Positions 36,129 through 44,358 are shown, numbered from the stretch's first letter. The stretch is DNA of 59,346 bases from Phycisphaerales bacterium (GCA_003141315.1 PLLP01000016.1:14459-73804), one strand, 5' to 3'. Made by a program: numbers and translations. The notes: generated from the sequence alone by a model not told the origin.

Positions 36129-37364
36129 TTAGTAAAGGAAGATCGGATGAGAGTCCGGGTTCTTCCCGAAGAAGGTGACGTCGTCGATTTTCTCAACAAG
36201 CTTTCCTTTGGTCAGGGCAAAGAGCGCCCGTTCGATTCCGACACCGCCGCCCATAGTGTCCGGGAACATTGAATTTCCATTTTGGTCTTTTTGGGCAATC
36301 GCCATCAGGAACGGGCCATAACCACCCAGCTCATTAATATTCTCAAGCTCGCCATTGACTATTTTCGGCCTAACTGAAATAACATTGTTGTCAATCAGGC
36401 GTTCAATAATCGGTTCGTAGAGCCATTCCCGGACAGCGCCTGATAATATTTCGTAGGTATCGCCATACTTGCTGGTTTGTCTCTGGATGGATTTTGCGCA
36501 CATATCATAATTATAAACCATATCCGAAGTAAAATCGGCAAGCGGCGTCCTGGAACCATCTGGTTTCAAATACGGGTATATCAGGTCATAGTTCTCACGC
36601 AGAAGCCCGACAACCCAGAAAAACTGCGAGTCAGCCTGCTGGCCGAGCTTCGTCTCAAAGGTTCTGGCGCCGTATTTGGCAACGGCTTCGTCTTTTTTGT
36701 ATCTCGGGAATGGCGACTTTGGAACCTCGATTGCCACGCCGAGTGCCTTCAAATTCTCTTCGTTTTTATCAACCAAAGCGCTCATCGAATAGATAATCAG
36801 CTGCTCGAAGAACGTAAGGGCTTTATCCATATCTTCCTTGAGAATCTTCTGAACCTTTTTCGGGTTGTTCAGATAATCATCAAGGGAAACGCCGCGATTG
36901 CGCCGCATTTCAACATCCATCTGCGAAAAATCGCAGATATACTTTCCCCTCTGGGCGCCGGTAGGACTTTCGATTTCAAGCCGGATGTTGGGCGAATCCA
37001 CGAAGATGCCTTTGAACTTCTTGTTCATACAGGCAAGAAATTTCGAGTATATCATCGAATGCGTAAGCTTGTAGTCGTGTCCCTTGTAGCTGATGGTCGG
37101 AACATGCTCGACATCGTGGGCGAGCGGGTCCGTCACCGGGCTAAGCGACACCCTTTCGAGATTGAAAAGCCCCTGCTCCGTCAGAAAATTCGTCATAGAA
37201 TTCACGAATGTCGTGCGTATGGCTGAAACATGATATAAGGTATCGCCCTGCCATTTCGAGGTATAATTCTGCCTGATGAAATCATCGAGCGATTGACCGT
37301 TTTCTTTCAGTGCCGACTGAAAATTATACAGGCTCTGGCTAATGGATTCTTCATTACTTAACAT
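36129..37364 (-). CDS. AspRS-derived asparagine synthetase A-like enzyme (class II synthetase core)
   Basis: This 411-residue protein has the class II aminoacyl-tRNA synthetase catalytic core of the Asp/Asn branch: motif 1 near 48-80, motif 2 in IFVDSPNIRLE near 120-130, YICDFSQMDVEM near 142-153 and motif 3 GGGVGIERALFAL near 380-392. The N-terminal OB-fold that binds the anticodon is missing, because only about 45 residues precede motif 1. Such truncated AspRS/AsnRS relatives in archaea make asparagine from aspartate and ammonia. The neighbours, glnN and gltB, support an ammonia-using ligase. AAGGAG precedes the ATG. A tRNA-linked role is not excluded. Confidence 0.75.
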   Translation of the reverse strand: MLSNEESISQSLYNFQSALKENGQSLDDFIRQNYTSKWQGDTLYHVSAIRTTFVNSMTNFLTEQGLFNLERVSLSPVTDPLAHDVEHVPTISYKGHDYKLTHSMIYSKFLACMNKKFKGIFVDSPNIRLEIESPTGAQRGKYICDFSQMDVEMRRNRGVSLDDYLNNPKKVQKILKEDMDKALTFFEQLIIYSMSALVDKNEENLKALGVAIEVPKSPFPRYKKDEAVAKYGARTFETKLGQQADSQFFWVVGLLRENYDLIYPYLKPDGSRTPLADFTSDMVYNYDMCAKSIQRQTSKYGDTYEILSGAVREWLYEPIIERLIDNNVISVRPKIVNGELENINELGGYGPFLMAIAQKDQNGNSMFPDTMGGGVGIERALFALTKGKLVEKIDDVTFFGKNPDSHPIFLY

Positions 37365-37427
37365 ATTCGCTCCTTTAATGCTCAGGTATTTTTGGGTTTC
37401 ACATTTTCCTGATAATCACACATTTTT

Positions 37428-39536
37428 TTATTTAATAAACAGCATCTCTGCATAAGTTGGCAGAGGCCAAATGTCCGCTTCAACAATTTTTTCCAGGTTG
37501 TCGGCTGCTTCACGAACTTTCTGCATCGCAGGCCTCACAATATCGTGATACGCTGCGGCGTGTTTCGGCACATCCTTCACAGCCGCCGCTTTATCGACCG
37601 CCGCTTCGAGCGATTCGATGCTGCGATAGAGCGAATCCGTCAGACCGCAAACTTCATCGAGCATTTTCTTCTGGCTGACGCAGGCAGAGCCGGCTGAAGT
37701 TATCGAGCTGACGCCGGCGCCGAGGCTGCCGGAAAATTCCGCTGCCGCGGGCAGAATCTGACGCTTGGCAATATTCAGCATAGTTAACGCCTCGATGTTA
37801 ATCGACTTGGCGTAGGTCTCGAACAGAATATCCATTCGTGCGTGCAGTTCCGTTTTACTGAGAACCTTGTGCTTCGAGAAAAGCTCGACATTCTGCTTAT
37901 CCATAATAGAGCCGATAGCCTCGACTGAAGACCGCATATTCGGCAGGCCGCGTTTTTCGGCCTCTTCAATCCATTCGGGAACATAGTTATCGCCGTTATA
38001 TATTATGCGGTGATGCTCATTCGCGATTTTCTGAATAATTTTCTGTGCCGCAGTTTCCACCGTCTTGGCCTTTTCCAGCTCGTCGGCAATTTCACACAGC
38101 ACGTCCGCAACAATAGTGTTGAGAACAAACATCGGGCCTGCGGTTGACTGCGAAGAGCCGACCATTCTGAATTCGAATTTGTTGCCCGTAAAGGCAAATG
38201 GCGAGGTCCGGTTTCTGTCGGTAGTGTCTCTCGGCAACGTCGGAAGGGTTGAAACTCCCAGTTTCAATTCGCCGCCCTGCTTCGACTTTTTTGCTCCGCC
38301 TGCTGCAAGCTGCTCAATAATATCCGTCAGCTGCTCGCCGAGAAAGATTGAAACTATCGCAGGCGGAGCCTCATTGGCGCCAAGCCGATGCTCATTTCCG
38401 GCGTTAGCGACAGTTGCCCGCAATAATTTAGCGTATTTATCGACCGCCCGGATAACAGCGGAAAGCACCACAAGGAAAACCATATTGTCGTGCGGCGTAT
38501 TGCCGGGTTCGAGCAGATTAAAACCGTCGTCTGTCACCATGCTCCAGTTGTTATGTTTGCCGGAACCATTGACGCCCGCAAAAGGCTTTTCGTGAAGCAG
38601 GCAGACAAAGTCGTTCTGCAGCGCAACTTTCTGCAGAATCTCCATCGTCAATTGATTATGGTCGGTCGCGACGTTGACTGTTGTGAATACCGGCGCCAGC
38701 TCGTATTGAGAAGGCGCAACTTCGTTATGCTGCGTTTTGGCGGCAACTCCGAGCTTCCAGAGTTCCATATTGACCTCGTTCATAAACGATGCCACCCGTT
38801 CGTGGAGAGCGCCGAAATAATGGTCTTCCATCTCCTGGCCTCTCGGCGAGCTTGCGCCGAAAAGCGTTCTGCCGGTAAGAATAAGGTCCGGGCGTTCGAG
38901 GAAAAACGAACGGTCGATGAGAAAATATTCCTGCTCCGGGCCTAATGTGGCAGCAACGTGTTTCGATTGTTTATTGCCGAGCGCTCGCAGCACCCGCATC
39001 GTCTGCTTGTTAAGTGCATCCATTGAGCGAAGCAGCGGTGTTTTTTTATCGAGGGCATCGCCAGTATATGAGCAAAATGCGCTCGGTATATACAAAATTG
39101 TATTGCTGCCCTTACCCTTGACGAAAACCGGAGACGTGCAGTCCCAGGCGGTATAGCCCCTTGCTTCGAAGGTGGCGCGCAAACCGCCCGAAGGAAATGA
39201 CGATGCGTCCGGCTCGCCCTTAATCAGCTCCTTACCGCTGAATTCCAGCATTGTTTTGCCGTCAGACGTCGGCGAAATAAAGGCATCATGCTTTTCAGCG
39301 GTAAGCCCTGTCATCGGCTGAAACCAGTGACAAAAGTGCGTAGCGCCCTTCTCGATGGCCCAATCCTTCATGGCATTGGCAATTACATCTGCCGCCGCGG
39401 GGTCAAGCTGCTGATAGCCCAGAATCGTTTTCTTGAGCGACCTGTAGACTTCCTTCGGAAGCCGCTGTCTCATAATCGTATCATTAAATACATTTGACCC
39501 AAAAATATCCGCTACTGATTCGTTACAATTGTCCAT
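37428..39536 (-). CDS. glnN: Type III glutamine synthetase
   Basis: This 702-residue enzyme condenses glutamate and ammonia with ATP. Length and sequence (GLTAEKHDAFISP, TLGPEQEYFLID, HEKPFAGVNGSGKHNNWSM, NAGNEHRLGANEAPPAI) fit the large GSIII form of Bacteroidetes, cyanobacteria and planctomycetes rather than GSI. GSIII lacks the adenylylation loop of GSI, so control must be transcriptional or by other means. GGGGAAAAA precedes the ATG. It lies 67 bases after the PII gene and 63 before the asnA-like gene. Confidence 0.95.
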   Translation of the reverse strand: MDNCNESVADIFGSNVFNDTIMRQRLPKEVYRSLKKTILGYQQLDPAAADVIANAMKDWAIEKGATHFCHWFQPMTGLTAEKHDAFISPTSDGKTMLEFSGKELIKGEPDASSFPSGGLRATFEARGYTAWDCTSPVFVKGKGSNTILYIPSAFCSYTGDALDKKTPLLRSMDALNKQTMRVLRALGNKQSKHVAATLGPEQEYFLIDRSFFLERPDLILTGRTLFGASSPRGQEMEDHYFGALHERVASFMNEVNMELWKLGVAAKTQHNEVAPSQYELAPVFTTVNVATDHNQLTMEILQKVALQNDFVCLLHEKPFAGVNGSGKHNNWSMVTDDGFNLLEPGNTPHDNMVFLVVLSAVIRAVDKYAKLLRATVANAGNEHRLGANEAPPAIVSIFLGEQLTDIIEQLAAGGAKKSKQGGELKLGVSTLPTLPRDTTDRNRTSPFAFTGNKFEFRMVGSSQSTAGPMFVLNTIVADVLCEIADELEKAKTVETAAQKIIQKIANEHHRIIYNGDNYVPEWIEEAEKRGLPNMRSSVEAIGSIMDKQNVELFSKHKVLSKTELHARMDILFETYAKSINIEALTMLNIAKRQILPAAAEFSGSLGAGVSSITSAGSACVSQKKMLDEVCGLTDSLYRSIESLEAAVDKAAAVKDVPKHAAAYHDIVRPAMQKVREAADNLEKIVEADIWPLPTYAEMLFIK

Positions 39537-39603
39537 TTTTTCCCCTGTCTATTTTTTTCTGAAATCCGTTATTATTTTTAATGCCTTTTTCAATTACCCT
39601 GCC

Positions 39604-39945
39604 TTAACCAATCGCCGTGCCGCCTCGTTCGCCGGTGCGAATGCGAACGCACTGCTCCATCGAAAGAACAAATATCTTGCCGTCGCCAGTTTTGCCCGTC
39701 TGTGCTCCTTTTGTAATGGCTTTGATTGTCTGCTCGACAAAATTGTCATTAACGGCGATTTCCAATCGAATCTTCCTTAATAGATTTCCCGTTTCCTTGA
39801 AGCCGCGATAGACTTCCGTGACGCCTTTTTGCCTGCCGTGGCCAAGCACCTCGCTTACGGTAATAAGATTGACCTCTTCCTTGTAGAGCTCTTCTTTTAC
39901 CTGGTCAAGCCTGTGCGGCTGAATTATAGCAATTACCAGCTTCAT
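39604..39945 (-). CDS. PII signal-transduction protein, copy 1 (lacks Tyr51)
   Basis: This 113-residue PII protein senses ATP/ADP and 2-oxoglutarate. The ATP-binding signature TGKTGDGKIFVL and RIRTGERG are intact. The T-loop reads YRGFKETGN, so the uridylylation Tyr51 is Glu51, and control by GlnD modification is unlikely. It is nearly identical to copy 2. The ATG at 39945 has AAGGAAAA upstream. An in-frame TTG two codons earlier is rejected. It follows amt1 by 20 bases, so it probably gates that channel. Confidence 0.95.
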   Translation of the reverse strand: MKLVIAIIQPHRLDQVKEELYKEEVNLITVSEVLGHGRQKGVTEVYRGFKETGNLLRKIRLEIAVNDNFVEQTIKAITKGAQTGKTGDGKIFVLSMEQCVRIRTGERGGTAIG

Positions 39946-39965
39946 AATCAATTTTCCTTACAATT

Positions 39966-41303
39966 TTATTCCAACATCGTATAAGCACGCTCGTTGTGCT
40001 GGGTGAGGTCAAGGCCCATAGCCTCTTCTTCATCAACAACCCGCACACCGACAAAAACATCCACCAGTTTGTATATAATGAACGTACCAACGAATGCGTA
40101 GACCAGTGTTGCAGCCGCTGCGGCAAGCTGGATGAAAAATTGCCTGGCATTTCCCGCAAGCAACCCATTGGCGCCCGCCGGGTTGATAAGCTTCGTTGCG
40201 AATAATCCTGTTGCGATTACTCCCCAAAAGCCGCTTATGCCGTGTATGCCAAAGGCATCCAGCGAATCATCGTAATGAAAGGCACGTTTCACGAAACTAA
40301 CGGCAACAAAACAAAAGATGCTTGCCACGATACCAATTATCAATGCCGCCCATATCCCGACATACCCTGCCGCCGGCGTAATAGCCGCAAGACCCGCAAT
40401 CGCACCGCTGATTGTCCCGAGCATTGTCGGCCTGCCGCTAAGTTTCCAGTCAAGAAAGGCCCACGTCAAGGCCGCTATCGCTCCCGCGGTATTGGTGACA
40501 ACAAAAGCGTTGGTTGCCACAGCATTCGCAGATAACGCGCTTCCCGCATTGAACCCGAACCAGCCGAACCACAGCAGCGCCGCACCAAGAACACTAAAGG
40601 GCAGGTTGTGAGGCGGCGTGGGATTATGGCAATAACCTTTTCTTTTGCCGACGATAATTGCCGTCACCAGCGCTGCGATACCCGCGTTAATATGAACAAC
40701 CGTTCCGCCTGCAAAATCAAGGACGCCCAAATTTTTTAACCACCCGCCGACACCCCAAACCATGTGCGCAACCGGGTCATACACAAATGTCGCCCACAGC
40801 AGCGTAAAAATCAAAAATGCTGAAAACTTCATTCTCTCGGCGAAGGCGCCGATAATCAGCGCCGGCGTAATCACGGCAAACATCGCCTGGAATATCATAA
40901 ACGCCTGATGCGGAATCGTGGCTGAGTAAGCAGGATATGGTTCAAAACCAACACCGTTTAATCCGAACCATTTCAGGCCGCCTATGAAACCATTCCCCGG
41001 CGAAAATGATAAGCTGTATCCGATTAAAACCCATTGAACACTCAAAACAGCCAATACAATAAAACACTGCATCAGGATGCTGAGCATATTTTTACGCCTT
41101 ACCAGCCCGCCGTAAAAGAACGCCAGGCCGGGCGTCATCAGCATTACAAACGCAGCGCTCATCAGCACCCACGCAGTATCGCTCGTGTCGATTGCCGGTT
41201 TTTGACTTGTCAAAGAACTCGCTTCACCTGAGGCTGTAGTTTCACACACTCCTATTGCTGCTGTCAGTAAAATGACCAGAGCAATAGCCAGAGCAGTTTT
41301 CAT
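39966..41303 (-). CDS. amt: Ammonium transporter Amt, copy 1
   Basis: This 445-residue channel has a signal-like N-terminus (1-21) and 11 membrane segments. The twin histidines of the pore are in GTVVHINAG (about 185) and DAFGIHGISG (about 335). DTAWVLMSAAFVMLMTPGLAFFYGG is the first-helix signature. The tail LTQHNERAYTMLE is the same as in copy 2. The ATG at 41303 follows GGGAG. It is the first gene of the long nitrogen operon, 72 bases from a sigma-54 promoter, and precedes its PII gene (order amt-PII rather than glnK-amtB). Confidence 0.96.
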   Translation of the reverse strand: MKTALAIALVILLTAAIGVCETTASGEASSLTSQKPAIDTSDTAWVLMSAAFVMLMTPGLAFFYGGLVRRKNMLSILMQCFIVLAVLSVQWVLIGYSLSFSPGNGFIGGLKWFGLNGVGFEPYPAYSATIPHQAFMIFQAMFAVITPALIIGAFAERMKFSAFLIFTLLWATFVYDPVAHMVWGVGGWLKNLGVLDFAGGTVVHINAGIAALVTAIIVGKRKGYCHNPTPPHNLPFSVLGAALLWFGWFGFNAGSALSANAVATNAFVVTNTAGAIAALTWAFLDWKLSGRPTMLGTISGAIAGLAAITPAAGYVGIWAALIIGIVASIFCFVAVSFVKRAFHYDDSLDAFGIHGISGFWGVIATGLFATKLINPAGANGLLAGNARQFFIQLAAAAATLVYAFVGTFIIYKLVDVFVGVRVVDEEEAMGLDLTQHNERAYTMLE

Positions 41304-41386
41304 ATCCTGCACTCCCTGACTGCAAAGAGTCTAATTAAAAAAGATTCTTTTATGTTCACGTAAAACGGCTGTATCCAAAGTATTAC

Positions 41387-41401
41387 GCAAACACTGTGCC
41401 A
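41387..41401 (-). promoter_or_regulatory. Sigma-54 promoter of amt1-PII-glnN...carA
   Basis: On the minus strand TGGCAC-AGTGT-TTGC is a full -24/-12 sigma-54 element with GG and GC exactly ten bases apart. Transcription would start near 41375, 72 bases before amt1. Confidence 0.8.
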
Positions 41402-41426
41402 CAGGCCTTTTTGATATTCATTTTTT

Positions 41427-41457
41427 GCGCAACAACCTTCACAAGCTGAAGTTGCGC
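41427..41457. promoter_or_regulatory. Dyad between enhancer sites and the sigma-54 promoter
   Basis: GCGCAAC and GTTGCGC, extended by TTCA and TGAA after a four-base bulge, form an 11-pair stem with a short loop. It lies between the operators and the -24 element, where the DNA must bend. It could bind a bender or a second regulator. Confidence 0.35.
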
Positions 41458-41493
41458 TAACTAAACGCCTTGAGGCAGTCAGGGAATAAAGCT

Positions 41494-41504
41494 ACATTTT
41501 TGTG
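41494..41504. promoter_or_regulatory. ACA-N4-TGT operator (amt1 proximal)
   Basis: ACATTTTTGTG has the ACA and TGT half-sites with a four-base centre. Its centre is 112 bases upstream of the -12 GC of the amt1 sigma-54 promoter. Confidence 0.5.
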
Positions 41505-41523
41505 CATACTCCAGAACAAATTT

Positions 41524-41534
41524 ACATTTTTGTC
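41524..41534. promoter_or_regulatory. ACA-N4-TGTC operator (amt1 distal)
   Basis: ACATTTTTGTC lies 30 bases beyond the proximal copy. It shares the ACA-N4-TGTC frame with the three copies at 44328-44565. Confidence 0.5.
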
Positions 41535-41554
41535 ATTTTTTTAGTATTAAAACT

Positions 41555-41581
41555 GGGCTCTGCCAGCCGTGGTCAGAGCCC
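41555..41581 (-). terminator. Intrinsic terminator after PII copy 2
   Basis: GGGCTCTG and CAGAGCCC form eight perfect pairs with an 11-base loop. On the minus strand AGTTTTAAT follows. It separates the OMP-amt2-PII unit from the amt1 promoter 150 bases further on. T residues on both sides make bidirectional use possible. Confidence 0.65.
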
Positions 41582-41633
41582 TTTTAACAGGATTGTCCAT
41601 GTGGAGTCCTGTCATTTTTTGCAGGGCCAACTG

Positions 41634-41975
41634 TTATCCGATAGCTGTACCGCCTTTTTCGCCGGTGCGAATGCGAACGCACTGCTCCATCGAAAGAACA
41701 AATATCTTGCCGTCGCCAGTTTTGCCCGTCTGTGCTCCTTTTGTAATAGCCTTGATTGTCGGCTCGACAAAATTGTCATTAACGGCAATTTCCAATCGAA
41801 TCTTCCTTAATAGATTTCCCGTTTCCTTGAAGCCGCGATAGACTTCCGTGACGCCTTTTTGCCTGCCGTGGCCAAGCACCTCGCTTACGGTAATAAGATT
41901 GACCTCTTCCTTGTAGAGCTCTTCTTTTACCTGGTCAAGCCTGTGCGGCTGAATTATAGCAATTACCAATTTCAT
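41634..41975 (-). CDS. PII signal-transduction protein, copy 2 (lacks Tyr51)
   Basis: This 113-residue PII differs from copy 1 at only a few residues (for example Pro for Gln in FVEPTIKAI and Lys for Arg near the end). It has the same Glu51 T-loop and an intact TGKTGDGKIF. The DNA is identical to copy 1 over long blocks, in contrast to the more diverged amt genes. That suggests recent gene conversion. AAGGAAAAT precedes the ATG. It follows amt2 by 39 bases and is followed by a terminator. Confidence 0.95.
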   Translation of the reverse strand: MKLVIAIIQPHRLDQVKEELYKEEVNLITVSEVLGHGRQKGVTEVYRGFKETGNLLRKIRLEIAVNDNFVEPTIKAITKGAQTGKTGDGKIFVLSMEQCVRIRTGEKGGTAIG

Positions 41976-41993
41976 AATTTATTTTCCTTCAAC

Positions 41994-42008
41994 TCCGCCC
42001 AGGGCGGA
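41994..42008. repeat. TCCGCC-CAG-GGCGGA hairpin element
   Basis: A perfect six-pair inverted repeat with a three-base loop lies in the amt2-PII spacer. It is absent from the matching amt1-PII spacer, so it arrived after the duplication or was lost from the other copy. Confidence 0.5.
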
Positions 42009-42014
42009 CAAGAT

Positions 42015-43376
42015 TTATTCCAACATCGTATAAGCACGCTCGTTGTGCTGGGTGAGGTCAAGGCCCATAGCCTCTTCTTCATCAACAACCCGCACACCGA
42101 CGAAAACGTCCACAACCTTATAAATAATCAGCGTAGCAATGAAAGTGTACACCGCTGTAAAAGCAACCGCGGCAAGCTGTATTAAAAACTGTTTCGGGTT
42201 TCCGAAAAACAGGCCGTCCGCACCCGCCGGGTTGATAAGCTTCGTTGCAAATAATCCTGTTGCGAGCGCGCCCCACATTCCGCCGACACCGTGAACGCCA
42301 AAGGCGTCGAGCGAGTCATCGTAACCGAATTTGTGTTTGATAAACCCGACAGCGATAAAACAAAATACGCTTACCATCAGGCCAATCGCAATTGCCCCGC
42401 CGATACCGACGTATCCCGCGGCAGGCGTAATGGCAACGAGCCCTGCGACCGCACCGCTGATTGTTCCGAGGATGGTGGGATTGCCGTTGAATATCCAGTC
42501 TAACAATGCCCAGGACAGCGCCGCAGCAGCAGTAGCAGTGTTGGTGACGACAAAGGCATTGACCGCCAGGCCGTTTGCGGCAAGAGCGCTTCCCGCATTG
42601 AACCCGAACCAGCCAAACCACAGCAGCGCCGCGCCGATAACGCTGAAAGGCAGGTTGTGAGGCGGCGTGGGATTCTTGCAATAGCCTTTCCTTTTGCCGA
42701 TAACGATTGCCGTCACCAGCGCTGCGATACCGGCGTTAATATGGACGACCGTTCCACCGGCAAAATCCAGTGTGCCGAGGTCCCTGAGCCAGCCGCCAAC
42801 GCCCCAAACCATGTGCGCAAGCGGGTCATAAACAAACGTCGCCCACAAAACGGTAAATATCAAAAACGCGGAAAATTTCATTCTCTCGGCAAACGCGCCG
42901 ATGATAAGCGCCGGCGTAATCACGGCAAACATCGCCTGGAAAATCATAAACGCCTGATGCGGAATCGTTGCGGCATAAGCGGGGTACGGGTCCAGGCCGA
43001 CGCCTTTTAATGCAAACCATTTCAGGCCGCCGATGAAACCATTCCCCGGCGAAAATGATAAACTGTATCCGATTAAGACCCACTGCAGGCTTATTACCGC
43101 CAAGGCAATGAAGCACTGCATTAAAATGCTGAGCATATTTTTACGCCTTACCAGCCCGCCGTAAAAGAATGCCAGCCCCGGCGTCATCAGCATCACAAGC
43201 GCAGCGCTCATCAGCACCCACGCCGTATCGCCCGAGTCAACCTTTGGAGGCGGAGCCTGAACTGCCGCTTTTGCAGCATCTGATTGCACCAGGGTTGTGC
43301 TGTCCCCTGCAGAAACAACACCGGTTAATAACCATAAGCCCAACAATGTTCCAACCAATAATTTTTTCTTGCTCAT
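42015..43376 (-). CDS. amt: Ammonium transporter Amt, copy 2
   Basis: This 453-residue paralogue of the downstream Amt has a signal peptide (1-23), a short Ala/Gln-rich linker and then the same DTAWVLMSAALVMLMTPGLAFFYGG helix. The pore histidines are in GTVVHINAG and DAFGVHGVGG. The C-terminus is identical to copy 1. The membrane core is similar, and the N-terminus and several loops differ, so the two channels may differ in affinity or in binding of PII. AAGGTGG precedes the ATG. It lies between the outer-membrane protein gene and PII copy 2. Confidence 0.96.
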   Translation of the reverse strand: MSKKKLLVGTLLGLWLLTGVVSAGDSTTLVQSDAAKAAVQAPPPKVDSGDTAWVLMSAALVMLMTPGLAFFYGGLVRRKNMLSILMQCFIALAVISLQWVLIGYSLSFSPGNGFIGGLKWFALKGVGLDPYPAYAATIPHQAFMIFQAMFAVITPALIIGAFAERMKFSAFLIFTVLWATFVYDPLAHMVWGVGGWLRDLGTLDFAGGTVVHINAGIAALVTAIVIGKRKGYCKNPTPPHNLPFSVIGAALLWFGWFGFNAGSALAANGLAVNAFVVTNTATAAAALSWALLDWIFNGNPTILGTISGAVAGLVAITPAAGYVGIGGAIAIGLMVSVFCFIAVGFIKHKFGYDDSLDAFGVHGVGGMWGALATGLFATKLINPAGADGLFFGNPKQFLIQLAAVAFTAVYTFIATLIIYKVVDVFVGVRVVDEEEAMGLDLTQHNERAYTMLE

Positions 43377-43400
43377 TTTTCCACCTTTACATAATTTCTC

Positions 43401-43417
43401 ATCCCGACAATCGGGAT
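43401..43417 (-). promoter_or_regulatory. Intercistronic hairpin before amt2
   Basis: ATCCCGA and TCGGGAT form seven perfect pairs with a CAA loop between the outer-membrane protein gene and amt2. No T-run follows, so it is more likely an RNA-stabilising or processing element, or a repeat, than a terminator. Confidence 0.35.
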
Positions 43418-43424
43418 TCAGTTG

Positions 43425-44177
43425 TTAAAAACTTCTCGAAAAGCTTATCCCAGCCACCAGGTTATCGCTTTTGGCCGTTGCCGAGCGGATATCGCTATCT
43501 ACCATCACTGAATAATAGATGCTCGGGGTAATAGCCCAGCCTTTGAAACATACCGGCATCGCCAGCGAGGTATTCCAGTCATTGAATTTGCCGCCGGAAG
43601 TGGCGAAATAAAACTTGTTGTATTGTGAGTTCCCGTAAGCAAGGCTGCTGCCAATCCGCAGGCCGCAATAACAATCGTCGCTTATAACTGCCAGTTTATC
43701 GATGGTATGCCCCACGCCAACCTGTATATAGGTGCTTTTGGCCTCATCGACATCGCGGTATATCTTTATGAACGGCGACAGCGGGATAGCCAAACTCAGC
43801 CCGCCATAGATTTCTGTAGTCGGTTTAAAAACGGTATTCGGAAAATCATAATAGATAGTGCCGACAGAGAAAGATAAGACGTTCACATCCAGCACCGAGG
43901 CCGTATAGTCCAAAACGTAGTCCATCTCGATAAACTCATGGCAATGGTCGTTTTGTCCCGTCAGGTCCATATTCCCCCAAACAAAACCCGTAAGGCCGCC
44001 TTTTTTAATAGCAATTGTGGGTTCGAAAACCGCCCTGTCGCTTACAACCTGCCCACGCCAGATATATTTGGTGTAGAAATCAGTCGAAATCGTGTAAGTA
44101 ATCGAATCAGAGGCATAAGTTGCCGAACAAGTTAGTATGCCGAACCAAATCATCAATAACAGCCTTTTTCTTACCAC
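43425..44177 (-). CDS. Outer-membrane beta-barrel protein (TorF/Gcw_chp-like)
   Basis: This 250-residue protein has a signal peptide (1-22). Alternating amphipathic strands run to a C-terminal aromatic residue (AGISFSRSF), the usual barrel-insertion signal. ISTDFYTKYIWRGQVVSDRAVFEPTI at the mature N-terminus resembles the Gcw_chp/TorF family of putative porins. It starts with GTG, AGGG lies nine bases upstream, and it is the first gene after the sigma-54 promoter. The context suggests entry of ammonium or small N-compounds through the outer membrane. That role is inferred only from position. Confidence 0.65.
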   Translation of the reverse strand: MVRKRLLLMIWFGILTCSATYASDSITYTISTDFYTKYIWRGQVVSDRAVFEPTIAIKKGGLTGFVWGNMDLTGQNDHCHEFIEMDYVLDYTASVLDVNVLSFSVGTIYYDFPNTVFKPTTEIYGGLSLAIPLSPFIKIYRDVDEAKSTYIQVGVGHTIDKLAVISDDCYCGLRIGSSLAYGNSQYNKFYFATSGGKFNDWNTSLAMPVCFKGWAITPSIYYSVMVDSDIRSATAKSDNLVAGISFSRSF

Positions 44178-44231
44178 AGGTCATATCCCTTATTTAATCT
44201 GGTTATAAAACTTTCAGATATGCTTATAATC

Positions 44232-44246
44232 GCAAAGGCCGTGCCA
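44232..44246 (-). promoter_or_regulatory. Sigma-54 promoter of OMP-amt2-PII
   Basis: On the minus strand TGGCACG-GCCT-TTGC matches the -24/-12 consensus with the exact ten-base spacing between GG and GC. The start would be near 44220, 43 bases before the GTG start codon. Confidence 0.85.
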
Positions 44247-44327
44247 GAAACAGCAAGATTGTTATAAGTGTTTATTTTGCAAGGCTATATAGACTTTTTA
44301 AGATGCTGAAAAATATGGTTTAGCAAT

Positions 44328-44338
44328 ACAATTATGTC
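44328..44338. promoter_or_regulatory. ACAATTATGTC operator, copy 1
   Basis: This shares 14 bases, AATACAATTATGTC, with copy 2. Its centre is 101 bases upstream of the -12 GC of the OMP promoter, the usual range for a sigma-54 enhancer. Confidence 0.65.
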
Positions 44339-44358
44339 TTATCCATATAGCCAAAAAT

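Noticed and set aside
36477-37226. A 249-codon plus-strand frame
   Set aside because: It is antisense to the asnA-like gene and has no ribosome-binding site or recognisable domain.
39604-43376. Tandem amt-PII copies as an assembly artefact
   Set aside because: The amt copies differ throughout, their spacers differ and each unit has its own sigma-54 promoter. A real duplication is more likely.
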